NCBI RefSeq assembly: GCF_000756615.1
Contig: NZ_CP009288.1
Span: 1,488,001-1,552,000, forward strand
Source of the DNA: Paenibacillus durus
Lineage (GTDB): Bacteria > Bacillota > Bacilli > Paenibacillales > Paenibacillaceae
Reading direction: 5' to 3'
DNA length: 64,000 nucleotides
A program made the translations under genes and the position numbers. The notes beneath the pieces were generated by a model. The model worked only from the letters and a program-made list of their open reading frames with translations, did not search any database and was not told the origin of the DNA. Positions 5,031-14,149 of the stretch are shown piece after piece (positions within the stretch are counted from its first letter, which is position 1; each line of letters begins with the position of its first letter).

Positions 5031-6976
5031 CCTGGCTCGCCGATTTATACAAGACATACGAGAATAACGCGCATTTGACCGGGCAGTTTGAGAGAAAGAA
5101 GAACGGTCGGGAGTACGCGCTCATCCCTGTCTCGCACACCACACAAAGTTCACATATCGAGGTGCGGCTGGATATGGAGGGCAATCTGCTTCAGGCCAGG
5201 GTTGTGGAAAAAGAGGAAGCAAGCACAATTATTCCTTGTACGGAGGCATCTGCAAGTCGTACCAGCGCGCCGGTGCCGTACCCGCTGTTCGATAAGCTGG
5301 TTTATGTAGCCGGCGACTATACCCGTTATTACGGGGAAGTCAAAGGAACACCGCATGCGGACTATATGAAGCAATTGTTAGCCTGGTGCGAATCTCCCGC
5401 AGCTCATCCCAAAGTGCAAAGCGTATACACCTATTTAAACAGAGGAACCTTGATTGCGGATTTGGTGCAACGGGAGGTGCTTTGGCTTGACGAGAAGGGA
5501 CAGCTGGCAGCGAAATGGACACCGGCTATGGAGCAGAGATACGGAGAGAAAAAAGCAATTTTCAAGGTCATCGCCTCCGATCAAAGCGCCGCCTTCATCC
5601 GGTTTGCCGTTCATGTCCCCGGTGATCCGGAAGATCGGTTGTGGCGAGACCGGTCTGTGCAGGAAGCCTTTATCCGCTATAACGAGATGGAACTGGCTGA
5701 ACAGGAGCTGTGCTATGTAACTGGGGAATATTTGCCGTATGCGGACAAGCATACTTCACGTATCCGCAATTCCGGTGACAAAACGAAGCTGATCTCAGCC
5801 AACGATTCGCTAGGCTTTACCTATCGCGGACGGTTCCGTAGCGGAAGGGAAGCGGCGGCGGTCAGCTACGAAGTCTCTCAAAAAGGGCATAATGCCTTGA
5901 AATGGCTGATTGACCGCCAGGGCGTCACTATCGACGGGAGAGTGTTTCTGGTGTGGGGAGTGGATAACCCGGATATGTCTCCTCCTTGGGAAGACGGGCT
6001 GGACTTTTACGGCGAAGAGGAAGAAGACGATACAGCGGGCGACGCCGCGCATCGTGAATTTGCCGGACAGTTTCGGCGCGCGATTCACGGCTATCGTTAT
6101 AATAGCGACGACTATAACTCTGAGGTTGTCATCATGGTACTGGATGCGGCGACGCCGGGACGATTATCCATTGTGTACTACCGGAATTTAAACAAGAAGC
6201 TATTTTTTGATCGTCTGGATTATTGGCATGCTACGTGCCGCTGGCTGCACCGTTATCGTAAGAACGAACAGAAGGAGACACTTTCGTTCACCGGCGCGCC
6301 AGCTACGCGGGATATCGCCTTCGCCGCTTACGGCCCGCAGGCGAGCGATAAAGTGGTCAAAGTGCTGCTTGAACGGATGCTGCCCTGTATCGTGGACAAG
6401 CGTTCCGTTCCGCTGGATATTGTTCGCAGTGCGGTGAACCGGGCCTCCAATCCGGTTGGCATGGAGCCTTGGGAATGGGAGAAGACGCTTAGCATTGCCT
6501 GCGCGCTGGTGAAGAAAACGTATGAGAAGGAGGGCTTTACTGTGAGCCTAAATGCAGAGAACGAGGACCGCAGTTATTTATTTGGACGATTGCTGGCAAT
6601 CGCTGATGTGCTTGAGCGGCGTGCTCTCGGCAAGGAGGAGAAGCGGGCCACGAACGCGGTGAGATATATGAACGTCTTCGCGCAGCATCCGGGGCGGACA
6701 TGGGAGATTATTCAGTCGAATATCCAGCCTTACCAGGCCAAAATGGGCACGAAGGATGTCATTATCAATTACTGCAATAGAATGCTGGATGAAGTGGGCT
6801 CCCGTCTGAAACTGGAGGATTACAATGATGATCGGCTTAGTGGACGATATTTGCTTGGATTTTACAGCCAGCGTAATGAATTGTACAAGAGCAGGGAGCA
6901 GAGGGAGGCCGAAGCCGGACAGACTGCCCGGACCGACGAGAACGCCAATAACGATGGACAAGGAGAGAATGAATAA
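5027..6976 (+). CDS. cas8c: Cas8c (Csd1), large subunit of type I-C Cascade
   Basis: The large subunit recognises the PAM and starts DNA unwinding. The 649-aa length, position between cas5 and cas7, and four-base overlaps with both neighbours fit Cas8c/Csd1; the family has few universal motifs and I rely on context plus overall likeness (for example MEPWEWEKTLSIACALVKK near residue 485). The last quarter is predicted also to be made separately as Cas11c from an internal start (6542). The C-terminal tail is rich in E, Q and N and probably disordered. Confidence 0.95.
   Translation: MTWLADLYKTYENNAHLTGQFERKKNGREYALIPVSHTTQSSHIEVRLDMEGNLLQARVVEKEEASTIIPCTEASASRTSAPVPYPLFDKLVYVAGDYTRYYGEVKGTPHADYMKQLLAWCESPAAHPKVQSVYTYLNRGTLIADLVQREVLWLDEKGQLAAKWTPAMEQRYGEKKAIFKVIASDQSAAFIRFAVHVPGDPEDRLWRDRSVQEAFIRYNEMELAEQELCYVTGEYLPYADKHTSRIRNSGDKTKLISANDSLGFTYRGRFRSGREAAAVSYEVSQKGHNALKWLIDRQGVTIDGRVFLVWGVDNPDMSPPWEDGLDFYGEEEEDDTAGDAAHREFAGQFRRAIHGYRYNSDDYNSEVVIMVLDAATPGRLSIVYYRNLNKKLFFDRLDYWHATCRWLHRYRKNEQKETLSFTGAPATRDIAFAAYGPQASDKVVKVLLERMLPCIVDKRSVPLDIVRSAVNRASNPVGMEPWEWEKTLSIACALVKKTYEKEGFTVSLNAENEDRSYLFGRLLAIADVLERRALGKEEKRATNAVRYMNVFAQHPGRTWEIIQSNIQPYQAKMGTKDVIINYCNRMLDEVGSRLKLEDYNDDRLSGRYLLGFYSQRNELYKSREQREAEAGQTARTDENANNDGQGENE
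6542..6976 (+). CDS. cas11c: Cas11c small subunit from an internal start in cas8c
   Basis: An in-frame GTG at 6542 (Cas8c codon 506) is preceded by AGAAGGAGGG ending seven bases upstream, a near-perfect internal ribosome binding site. The product would be 144 aa and helical. It is established for type I-C that the Cascade small subunit is translated from within cas8c; the position and length here match. There is no separate cas11 gene in the operon. Confidence 0.75.
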   Translation: MSLNAENEDRSYLFGRLLAIADVLERRALGKEEKRATNAVRYMNVFAQHPGRTWEIIQSNIQPYQAKMGTKDVIINYCNRMLDEVGSRLKLEDYNDDRLSGRYLLGFYSQRNELYKSREQREAEAGQTARTDENANNDGQGENE

Positions 6977-7863
6977 TGAGCACGCTTGATCATAAAATTG
7001 ATTTTGCCGTTGTATTTTCGGTTCATAATGCTAACCCGAACGGAGACCCGCTGAACGGCAATCGTCCCCGGCAGAACTATGATGGATACGGCGAGGTATC
7101 CGATGTTTGCATCAAGCGGAAAATCCGTAATCGTCTCCAGGACATGGGGGAGTCGATTCTCGTGCAATCCGATGAAAGACGAGGGGATGCCTGTCGCAGC
7201 ATTAAAGAACGGGTAGAAGCCAACGCGGAGGTGCAGGAATTCGCCAAGGGAAAAAAAGCGAATAATGACCTGTACGCCCAAGCTGCCTGCAACGCATGGC
7301 TGGATGTGCGCAGCTTCGGTCAAGTGTTCGCTTTTGGCGGGGCGGAAGGCTCCGGCAGCGGCGTATCCATCGGGGTTCGCGGACCGGTTTCGATTCATAC
7401 GGCGGTGAGCATCGACCCGATTGATATTACCAGCATGCAGATCACCAAGAGCGTCAATGCGACCACCCCCAAAGATAATCCGAACAAGAAAAGCCCAGAT
7501 ACGATGGGAATGAAGCACAGAGTGGACTTTGGTGTATATGTTTTTTACGGAAGCATTAATACGCAGCTGGCCGGGAAAACCGGGTTCACCTATGAGGATG
7601 CAGAGAAGATACGCGAGGCGCTGGTTACCCTGTTTGAAAATGATACTTCCTCGGCGCGTCCTGACGGCAGCATGGAAGTACATAAAGTCTACTGGTGGGA
7701 GCATAAGTCCGGCCTGGGGCAATATTCTTCTGCCAAGGTGCATCGTTCTCTTCAAGTTCATTTAAATGAAGGCGCTGCTCAGCCCAAATCCTTTGAGAAT
7801 GATTACACCTGCACCCTTCTGCCGCTGGATGGACTGGAAGTGCGGGAATATGCCGGATTATAA
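6976..7863 (+). CDS. cas7: Cas7c (Csd2), Cascade backbone subunit
   Basis: Several Cas7 copies coat the crRNA spacer in Cascade. The 295-aa protein starts with the typical N-terminal strand and loop VVFSVHNANPNGDP and contains a glycine-rich stretch (GGAEGSGSGVSIGVRGP) and a VDFGVYVF strand, as in Csd2. The ATG overlaps the cas8c stop by one base (TAATG), and the 3' end overlaps cas4. Confidence 0.97.
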   Translation: MSTLDHKIDFAVVFSVHNANPNGDPLNGNRPRQNYDGYGEVSDVCIKRKIRNRLQDMGESILVQSDERRGDACRSIKERVEANAEVQEFAKGKKANNDLYAQAACNAWLDVRSFGQVFAFGGAEGSGSGVSIGVRGPVSIHTAVSIDPIDITSMQITKSVNATTPKDNPNKKSPDTMGMKHRVDFGVYVFYGSINTQLAGKTGFTYEDAEKIREALVTLFENDTSSARPDGSMEVHKVYWWEHKSGLGQYSSAKVHRSLQVHLNEGAAQPKSFENDYTCTLLPLDGLEVREYAGL

Positions 7864-8509
7864 CGAAGACGATTATTTACTGCTCTCTGGGATTCAGCAT
7901 TTCAACTTCTGCCGCAGACAGTGGGCGTTGATACATGTTGAACAACAATGGGAAGAGAATGTCCGCACGCTGGAAGGTACATACGTTCATCGAATTGCGG
8001 ATCAACCTCTTCTTCGTGAAAAAAGAGGGAACAAACTGATCGTTCGCGCATTGCCCGTGCATTCCGGGACGCTGGGCATTACAGGGATATGCGACGTGGT
8101 GGAGTTTGTACGAGATCCGGCGGGAATACCGCTTTCGGGGGAGGAAGGCCTGTATTTTCCGTATCCGGTCGAATATAAACGGGGCAAGCCCAAGAAGAAT
8201 GATTCGGACCGCTCCCAGTTGATTGCCCAACTGATGTGTCTAGAGGAAATGCTGGCCTGCGATCTTTCACTCGGCTATCTCTACTATAATGAAACCAAGC
8301 ACCGGGTCGAAGTGCCCGTTACTCTGTCAGACCGTGAGCAAGTCAAGGCGGTTTTGCAGGAAATGCATCATTATTTTACGAAAAAGCACACACCGAAGGC
8401 AAAGGCAGGGCCGCACTGTCAAAGCTGCTCCCTGCATAACGTGTGCCTGCCGGAGATGTTGAAGAAGCGGTCCGTTGCCAGCTATATTGAAAGCAGGTTG
8501 AGCGAATGA
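7850..8509 (+). CDS. cas4: Cas4 iron-sulfur exonuclease
   Basis: Cas4 works with Cas1-Cas2 to choose PAM-bearing prespacers and trim them. The 219-aa protein has the four cysteines expected for a 4Fe-4S cluster: C21 (FNFCRRQW) and C190, C193, C199 (CQSCSLHNVC), and a RecB-type nuclease core ending in VEYKRGKPKK. The start was set at ATG 7850, inside the cas7 3' end, giving MPDYNEDDYLLLSGIQHF; earlier in-frame codons would duplicate cas7 coding sequence. It overlaps cas1 by ATGA. Confidence 0.95.
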   Translation: MPDYNEDDYLLLSGIQHFNFCRRQWALIHVEQQWEENVRTLEGTYVHRIADQPLLREKRGNKLIVRALPVHSGTLGITGICDVVEFVRDPAGIPLSGEEGLYFPYPVEYKRGKPKKNDSDRSQLIAQLMCLEEMLACDLSLGYLYYNETKHRVEVPVTLSDREQVKAVLQEMHHYFTKKHTPKAKAGPHCQSCSLHNVCLPEMLKKRSVASYIESRLSE

Positions 8510-9537
8510 AAAAACTGCTGAATACGTTATTTGTGACGACACCGGACACTTATCTGTCACTGGACGGTGAGAATATTGTCATCCGGCGGGAAGAGAATAT
8601 CCTGGGGCGCTATCCTCTGCACAATCTGGAAGCTGTCTGCACATTTGGGTACGCGGGGGTAAGTCCGGCATTGATGGGTTCATGCGCTGAGCGCAGTATC
8701 GGCCTGACCTTTATGACCCGAAACGGGCGTTTCTTGGCCAGAGTGACCGGTGAGAGCAGAGGCAATGTGGTGCTCCGCAAGGAGCAGTACCGGATATCCG
8801 ACGCTGAGCGCCGAAGTGCGCTGGTGGCGAGAAATTTTATTCTCGGCAAAATCTATAACGCCAAATGGATACTGGAGCGTGCCACGCGGGATTATGCACT
8901 GCGGCTGGATATTCCCCGGATCAAGAAGGTGTCGGCAGCTCTTTCCGAAAGCATGAATCTGGTTCATAGCGTGGAAGATCTGGATATTTTGCGAGGAGTG
9001 GAGGGTTCTGCGGCGGTTCAATATAATTCCGTGTTCGATGATTTGATTCTGCAGCAGAAAGAGGATTTCTTCTTCCATGGCCGAAATAAGCGACCTCCGC
9101 TGGACAATGTCAACGCACTGCTGTCCTTTGCGTATACTCTGCTATCGAATGATGTAAGGTCGGCGCTGGAGAGTGTAGGTCTTGATGCTTACGTTGGTTT
9201 TCTCCACAGGGACCGCCCGGGGCGGGCATCGCTTGCGCTGGATATGATGGAGGAACTGAGAGGCGTGTATGCGGATCGGTTTGTTCTATCCTTGATCAAT
9301 AAAAAGCTTATCAATTCGAAGGGCTTTTATCGGAAAGAGAACGGCGCGGTCATTATGGACGATGACACCAGGAAGCAAGTGATTAAGGGTTGGCAGGAGC
9401 GAAAGCAGGAGAAAATCATTCATCCTTATCTAAACGAAAAAATCTCCTGGGGACTTGTGCCTTATTCACAAGCGCTGTTGCTGGCGAGATACATTCGGGG
9501 AGATCTGGATGAGTATCCTCCATTTTTGTGGAAGTAG
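8506..9537 (+). CDS. cas1: Cas1 integrase
   Basis: Catalytic subunit of the spacer integrase. The 343-aa protein carries the conserved metal ligands E166 (RGVEGSAA), H234 (GFLHRDRPGR) and the acidic pair D246/E249 (LALDMMEELR). It overlaps cas4 by ATGA and is followed 10 bases later by cas2. An intact active site, together with a long array next door, suggests that adaptation is functional. Confidence 0.98.
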   Translation: MKKLLNTLFVTTPDTYLSLDGENIVIRREENILGRYPLHNLEAVCTFGYAGVSPALMGSCAERSIGLTFMTRNGRFLARVTGESRGNVVLRKEQYRISDAERRSALVARNFILGKIYNAKWILERATRDYALRLDIPRIKKVSAALSESMNLVHSVEDLDILRGVEGSAAVQYNSVFDDLILQQKEDFFFHGRNKRPPLDNVNALLSFAYTLLSNDVRSALESVGLDAYVGFLHRDRPGRASLALDMMEELRGVYADRFVLSLINKKLINSKGFYRKENGAVIMDDDTRKQVIKGWQERKQEKIIHPYLNEKISWGLVPYSQALLLARYIRGDLDEYPPFLWK

Positions 9538-9547
9538 GTGTTTTCAG

Positions 9548-9838
9548 GTGCTGGTCTTGATTACGTATGATGTAAGTACAAAAAGCGCGGAGGGCAGAAG
9601 ACGTCTGTCGCAAGTCGCCAAGAAGTGTCTGGATTACGGTCAGAGGGTCCAAAACTCCGTATTCGAATGTATTGTGGATACGACGCAGTTCCGCCGGCTA
9701 AAGTTTGAACTGGAAGAACTGATCGACGAAGAGACAGACAGTCTGCGTTTCTATAACCTGGGAGACAAGTACAAAACCAAAGTCGAACACATCGGCGCAA
9801 AAAGCTCATATGACATGGAAAGCCCACTGATCATTTAA
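9548..9838 (+). CDS. cas2: Cas2, integrase partner
   Basis: Cas2 bridges two Cas1 dimers during spacer integration. The start was set at GTG 9548, giving 96 aa beginning VLVLITYDVST, the standard type I-C Cas2 start with the conserved Asp at residue 8; an upstream ATG (9455) would read out of cas1 in another frame. The TAA stop overlaps the first arm of the leader inverted repeat. Confidence 0.96.
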   Translation: MLVLITYDVSTKSAEGRRRLSQVAKKCLDYGQRVQNSVFECIVDTTQFRRLKFELEELIDEETDSLRFYNLGDKYKTKVEHIGAKSSYDMESPLII

Positions 9839-10020
9839 GGTGCGAATGCCAAGCTCCCATGATTTCCCCAGGTCCTTCGCACCTCAAATTTTGTCGAAAA
9901 GCAGAAAAAAATCGGTTTGTTGAAAAAAGTCAATTCTGGATTTATACTTCTTTTGCAACGTTTTTGGCGGAAATAGAAGGAACTGATGTCTTTCTCAGAT
10001 CAATCTTAATCATTTTCGCC
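9838..10020 (+). promoter_or_regulatory. CRISPR array 2 leader
   Basis: Leader between cas2 and the first repeat. It starts with a perfect inverted repeat AGGTGCGAA (9838-9846) and TTCGCACCT (9876-9884), a feature I recall from other I-C leaders. A promoter TTGAAA (9920-9925), 17 bases, TATACT (9943-9948) would start transcription about 65 bases before the first repeat. The sequence next to repeat 1 should contain the integration signal. Confidence 0.85.
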
Positions 10021-12182
10021 GTCGCACCCCACGCGGGTGCGTGGATTGAAATTTCTATCTTCCCTCCCTATCGCCCTCCACTATTTGTCGCACCCCACGC
10101 GGGTGCGTGGATTGAAATCTACACGTCTGAACGCTTAGGCAGTGTAGGCATCAAGTCGCACCCCACGCGGGTGCGTGGATTGAAATCGGATCGCTGATGG
10201 AGAATACACCCAATTAACAAGTCGCACCCCACGCGGGTGCGTGGATTGAAATCCACCAGACGCAGCATAGCAGTCAGCAAAGTGGACAGTCGCACCCCAC
10301 GCGGGTGCGTGGATTGAAATACAGTAACCGATGTTACAGATTCCGGTGTTTATATAGTCGCACCCCACGCGGGTGCGTGGATTGAAATCGGTTAATCCCC
10401 CCATTGCTTGTCCGGCCAGTATTGTCGCACCCCACGCGGGTGCGTGGATTGAAATGTGCATGTACAGAAAGCCGTGACCTTTAAGCCGAGTCGCACCCCA
10501 CGCGGGTGCGTGGATTGAAATCGTGATACGTTCTCCTTTTTCCCCGGTAGTTTGGTCGCACCCCACGCGGGTGCGTGGATTGAAATTTTAACAAGTTCGA
10601 AGAAGACGAAGTCGCCGTTATGTCGCACCCCACGCGGGTGCGTGGATTGAAATATATACTCCTGCGACACTGGCAAGTTTTTCACCTGTCGCACCCCACG
10701 CGGGTGCGTGGATTGAAATTTCAGGCTGCCCGGCATGGCGGCCTGTTCTCGTCGTCGCACCCCACGCGGGTGCGTGGATTGAAATTCGTTTGTGTGACTG
10801 CTCTACTGGTAGAATGACGTCGCACCCCACGCGGGTGCGTGGATTGAAATACTCCAAAGGAGGCAACAAGTGAAGCATCTGACTACGTCGCACCCCACGC
10901 GGGTGCGTGGATTGAAATTACTTAACAATACTCGGTCCATATCCTTTTGCCGTCGCACCCCACGCGGGTGCGTGGATTGAAATCGTCAAATAAGTAAACC
11001 GCTTTGGTGTCAATTTCCACGTCGCACCCCACGCGGGTGCGTGGATTGAAATCTTTACCTCTTGGATTAGATCATCCATTCTCAACATGTCGCACCCCAC
11101 GCGGGTGCGTGGATTGAAATTTACCAAGGAGGTGTAACACATGAAGAACAATTTAGTCGCACCCCACGCGGGTGCGTGGATTGAAATCGAGCAGTACCAC
11201 GGTGTCCGTGGTATTGGCTCCTGTCGCACCCCACGCGGGTGCGTGGATTGAAATGCCTTTTTGGTCAGACCGCTTGTGCCGTCCCTGGTCGCACCCCACG
11301 CGGGTGCGTGGATTGAAATTCCTTTGTTCAGCTTGTCCATAGCCTCCCCCTTAGTCGCACCCCACGCGGGTGCGTGGATTGAAATATTTGGATGAGCGGT
11401 TGACTTGGGACCGCCAAAAGTCGCACCCCACGCGGGTGCGTGGATTGAAATACAGGCACCGGATCGGCATCCGGGTTATTGACCGTCGCACCCCACGCGG
11501 GTGCGTGGATTGAAATCGCTATCTGCGGCTCTATCATATCGTCATTGATGGCGTCGCACCCCACGCGGGTGCGTGGATTGAAATAAGGGATCTATGGACG
11601 CATTGGTAAACGCATGGGTCGCACCCCACGCGGGTGCGTGGATTGAAATCGTAAATGGGTGACGGATACGGTAAATTATTTCTGTCGCACCCCACGCGGG
11701 TGCGTGGATTGAAATTTCGCCAGCCATCCAGTTCGCAAGCTGCACACTGTGTCGCACCCCGTGCGGGTGCGTGGATTGAAATTGGCAATGAGTGATAAAA
11801 CGACCACGCTCGTCTTTGGTCGCACCCCGTGCGGGTGCGTGGATTGAAATGATCAGCAATAAAGAATTACGCGAATTGTTAGTTGTCGCACCCCGTATGG
11901 GTGCGTGGATTGAAATTTTATGGGAAAGCAATGACCCCGATGGCATGATCGTCACACCCCGTGCGGGTGCGTGGATTGAAATAAATTGCTGATATCGCAA
12001 GGCTGGGTCAGCGACAAGTCGCACCCCGCATGGGTGCGTGGATTGAAATCGGCCGGCTACGTCATGATCGTATGTATGCGGTCGTCGCACCTCGCGCGGG
12101 TACGTGGATTGAAATAACACCATGAATATCATAAACTCCCGGCTCATCCCGTCCCACCCCGCACGCGTACGCAGACCGCAAC
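10021..12182 (+). CRISPR. CRISPR array 2 (type I-C), 32 repeats plus a decayed one
   Basis: Thirty-two recognisable 32-base repeats start at 10021 and recur every 65-69 bases up to 12084; a strongly decayed last copy lies at 12151. The first 26 copies are identical (GTCGCACCCC start, GCGTGGATTGAAAT end, stem CGCACCC/GGGTGCG). From 11751 onward copies carry changes such as CACG to CGTG or CGTA in the loop, GTCGC to GTCAC at 11951, and more at 12018 and 12084. This polarity puts the leader at 9838-10020 and transcription on the plus strand. Spacers number 32. Two spacers (10851-10886, 11121-11155) contain what look like ribosome binding sites with start codons. Confidence 0.99.
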
Positions 12183-12308
12183 CAATAACCAGGACTTAAA
12201 ACAAGATGACGATCCCTGGCTTTTTATAAACGTAAACTGAAAAAATCATTTTCTATACGTTAATGTATAAAAACTAAATCGGCTCACTGCCACGGTATGG
12301 AAGTAAAA

Positions 12309-12322
12309 AGTAAGCGTTCACA
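12309..12322 (+). promoter_or_regulatory. Candidate cre (CcpA) site upstream of fruR
   Basis: AGTAAGCGTTCACA matches the cre pattern TGTAANCGNTNNCA at every fixed position but the first. It lies about 60 bases upstream of the fru promoter. CcpA control of sugar PTS operons is usual in Bacillales. Confidence 0.45.
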
Positions 12323-12371
12323 ACTTTGTAACGAGGGTTGAAGAATTTTGATGGAATTTGGATAATAATGA

Positions 12372-12399
12372 TTGTTTTTTGCTCGATTTATGTTACTAT
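12372..12399 (+). promoter_or_regulatory. Promoter of the fruR-fruK-fruA operon
   Basis: -35 TTGTTT (12372-12377), 16 bases, -10 TACTAT (12394-12399), preceding GGAGGAG and the fruR ATG at 12422. Confidence 0.5.
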
Positions 12400-12421
12400 A
12401 TGGACAGTTGGAGGAGTGAAG

Positions 12422-13168
12422 ATGCTAACCGAAGAACGCCACGGAATGATAATACAGCGCTTACAAGAAAAGGGCGTAGTCAAGATGCAGGAGCTGGCTG
12501 AAATGCTCGGGGCTTCGGAATCAACGGTAAGACGGGATTTAATTGATCTTGAGAGCCGTAATTTGCTGAAGAGAGTGCATGGCGGAGCTTCGCTGCTGCC
12601 TCATAAAAGCCAGGAGCTTGGCATGGAGGAGAAAACCTCCAAGAACATTCAGCAAAAAAATTCTATTGCCTCTCTGGCCGCTTCACAACTGCTTGATGGT
12701 GAATGTATTTATCTGGATGCGGGAACAACAACGTTAGCAATGATTTCCCTTATTGACGCTAAAGGTGTGACCGTCGTGACCAACGGCTTGTCGCATATTG
12801 AAGAGCTGGTGAGGAAGCAAATCCCTAGTTATCTTCTCGGCGGTATGATGAAGAGCCATACCAAAGCCGTAGTCGGAAGCATTGCGCTTCAGAATTTGGA
12901 GAACTTCCGTTTTGATAAATGCTTTCTGGGCACAAACGGTGTAGATGCCAAAATGGGGTATACAACGCCTGATCCCGAAGAAGCGCTGATTAAGAGGCGG
13001 GCTCACCAGTTATCCGGGAAAACCTATGTGCTTGCGGACTCCAGCAAATTTGGCGAGGTCGCTTTTGCCAAACTGTTCGACTTGCAGGAGGCTGTTGTGA
13101 TAACGGATACCGTTCCGGAAAGGCTGCGCCAATCCATTGCAAGTAAAACCAAAATAATTGAGGGGTAA
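12422..13168 (+). CDS. fruR: DeoR-family fructose operon repressor
   Basis: 248-aa DeoR-type regulator: N-terminal winged helix (LTEERHGMIIQRL, SESTVRRDLIDLE near residues 1-57) and a DeoRC sugar-phosphate sensor domain (DAGTTTLAMI, VTNGLSH, TPDPEEALIKR, VLADSSKFG). The start was set at ATG 12422 after GGAGGAG; the longer frame to 12338 has no ribosome binding site. It is three bases from fruK, so the regulator leads its own operon; by family it senses fructose-1-phosphate or fructose-1,6-bisphosphate. Confidence 0.93.
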   Translation: MLTEERHGMIIQRLQEKGVVKMQELAEMLGASESTVRRDLIDLESRNLLKRVHGGASLLPHKSQELGMEEKTSKNIQQKNSIASLAASQLLDGECIYLDAGTTTLAMISLIDAKGVTVVTNGLSHIEELVRKQIPSYLLGGMMKSHTKAVVGSIALQNLENFRFDKCFLGTNGVDAKMGYTTPDPEEALIKRRAHQLSGKTYVLADSSKFGEVAFAKLFDLQEAVVITDTVPERLRQSIASKTKIIEG

Positions 13169-13171
13169 ATT

Positions 13172-14083
13172 ATGATCTATACTGTGACGCTTAACCCTTC
13201 CATCGATTACATCGTGGAGGTTGAAGATCTGAAGCTCAGCGACTTGAACCGGATGAAGCGGGATTTGAAGCTTCCTGGCGGCAAGGGGATTAACGTTTCC
13301 CGCGTGCTTGACCAACTGGGGGTAGAAAATACGGCTCTCGGATTTCTCGGAGGGTTCACCGGCCGGTTTATCGCGGACAAATTGCGTGAAGACTCGATCA
13401 AGAGTGATTTCGTATTCGTAGCGGATGACACCCGGATCAACATCAAGCTCAAACACGGGGAAGAGACGGAAATTAACGGCCTTGGTCCTGTAATCCGCGA
13501 CGAGGAGGCGCAGCAGCTGCTGGACAAACTGTCCCATCTGCAGCAGAACGACATTGTCATTTTGTCCGGAAGCGCCCCGCCTTCTCTTGGAGGAGATTTC
13601 TATCAGAAGCTTATCGAGGCCTGTGGACAGTCCGGAGCGGAATTCGTCATCGATACAACCGGAAAGGCTCTGATGAATGCGTTGGTTCATAAGCCGCTGT
13701 TGGTAAAACCGAATCATCATGAGCTGGCTGAACTGTACGGCGTTACGATTAATTCTATGGAAGAGATCATTACGTACGGCCGCAAGCTGCTGGAAGAAGG
13801 CGCGAAGCATGTGCTGATTTCCATGGCCGGCGAAGGCGCTTTGCTCATTACCGAACAAGAGGTGTACCGCGCTACGGTGCCGTCCGGGACGGTGAAAAAT
13901 TCAGTAGGCGCGGGAGATTCAATGATAGCCGGATTTGTCGGCACGCTGTTTCTTACGGGAGATCCGATTGAGGCTTTTCGTGCAGGAGTTGCCTCGGGAA
14001 GTGCCACTGCATTCTCCGACGACCTGGCAACGAAGGAGGAGATTGAGCGGCTCCGCCCGCAGGTTCAGATCAGCAAGCTGTAA
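13172..14083 (+). CDS. fruK: 1-phosphofructokinase
   Basis: Phosphorylates fructose-1-phosphate to fructose-1,6-bisphosphate in the cytosol. The 303-aa PfkB-family protein has the N-terminal TLNPSIDY, the glycine motif GGKGINVSR (36-44) and the catalytic C-terminal signature NSVGAGDSMIAGF (near 246), with D as catalytic base. It lies between fruR and fruA. Confidence 0.97.
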   Translation: MIYTVTLNPSIDYIVEVEDLKLSDLNRMKRDLKLPGGKGINVSRVLDQLGVENTALGFLGGFTGRFIADKLREDSIKSDFVFVADDTRINIKLKHGEETEINGLGPVIRDEEAQQLLDKLSHLQQNDIVILSGSAPPSLGGDFYQKLIEACGQSGAEFVIDTTGKALMNALVHKPLLVKPNHHELAELYGVTINSMEEIITYGRKLLEEGAKHVLISMAGEGALLITEQEVYRATVPSGTVKNSVGAGDSMIAGFVGTLFLTGDPIEAFRAGVASGSATAFSDDLATKEEIERLRPQVQISKL

Positions 14084-14149
14084 CTAGCTGGAAAGTCAAT
14101 TGCAAGACGAGTGATGCACATTTATGAATTTAAGGGGAGTTGAACTTAT

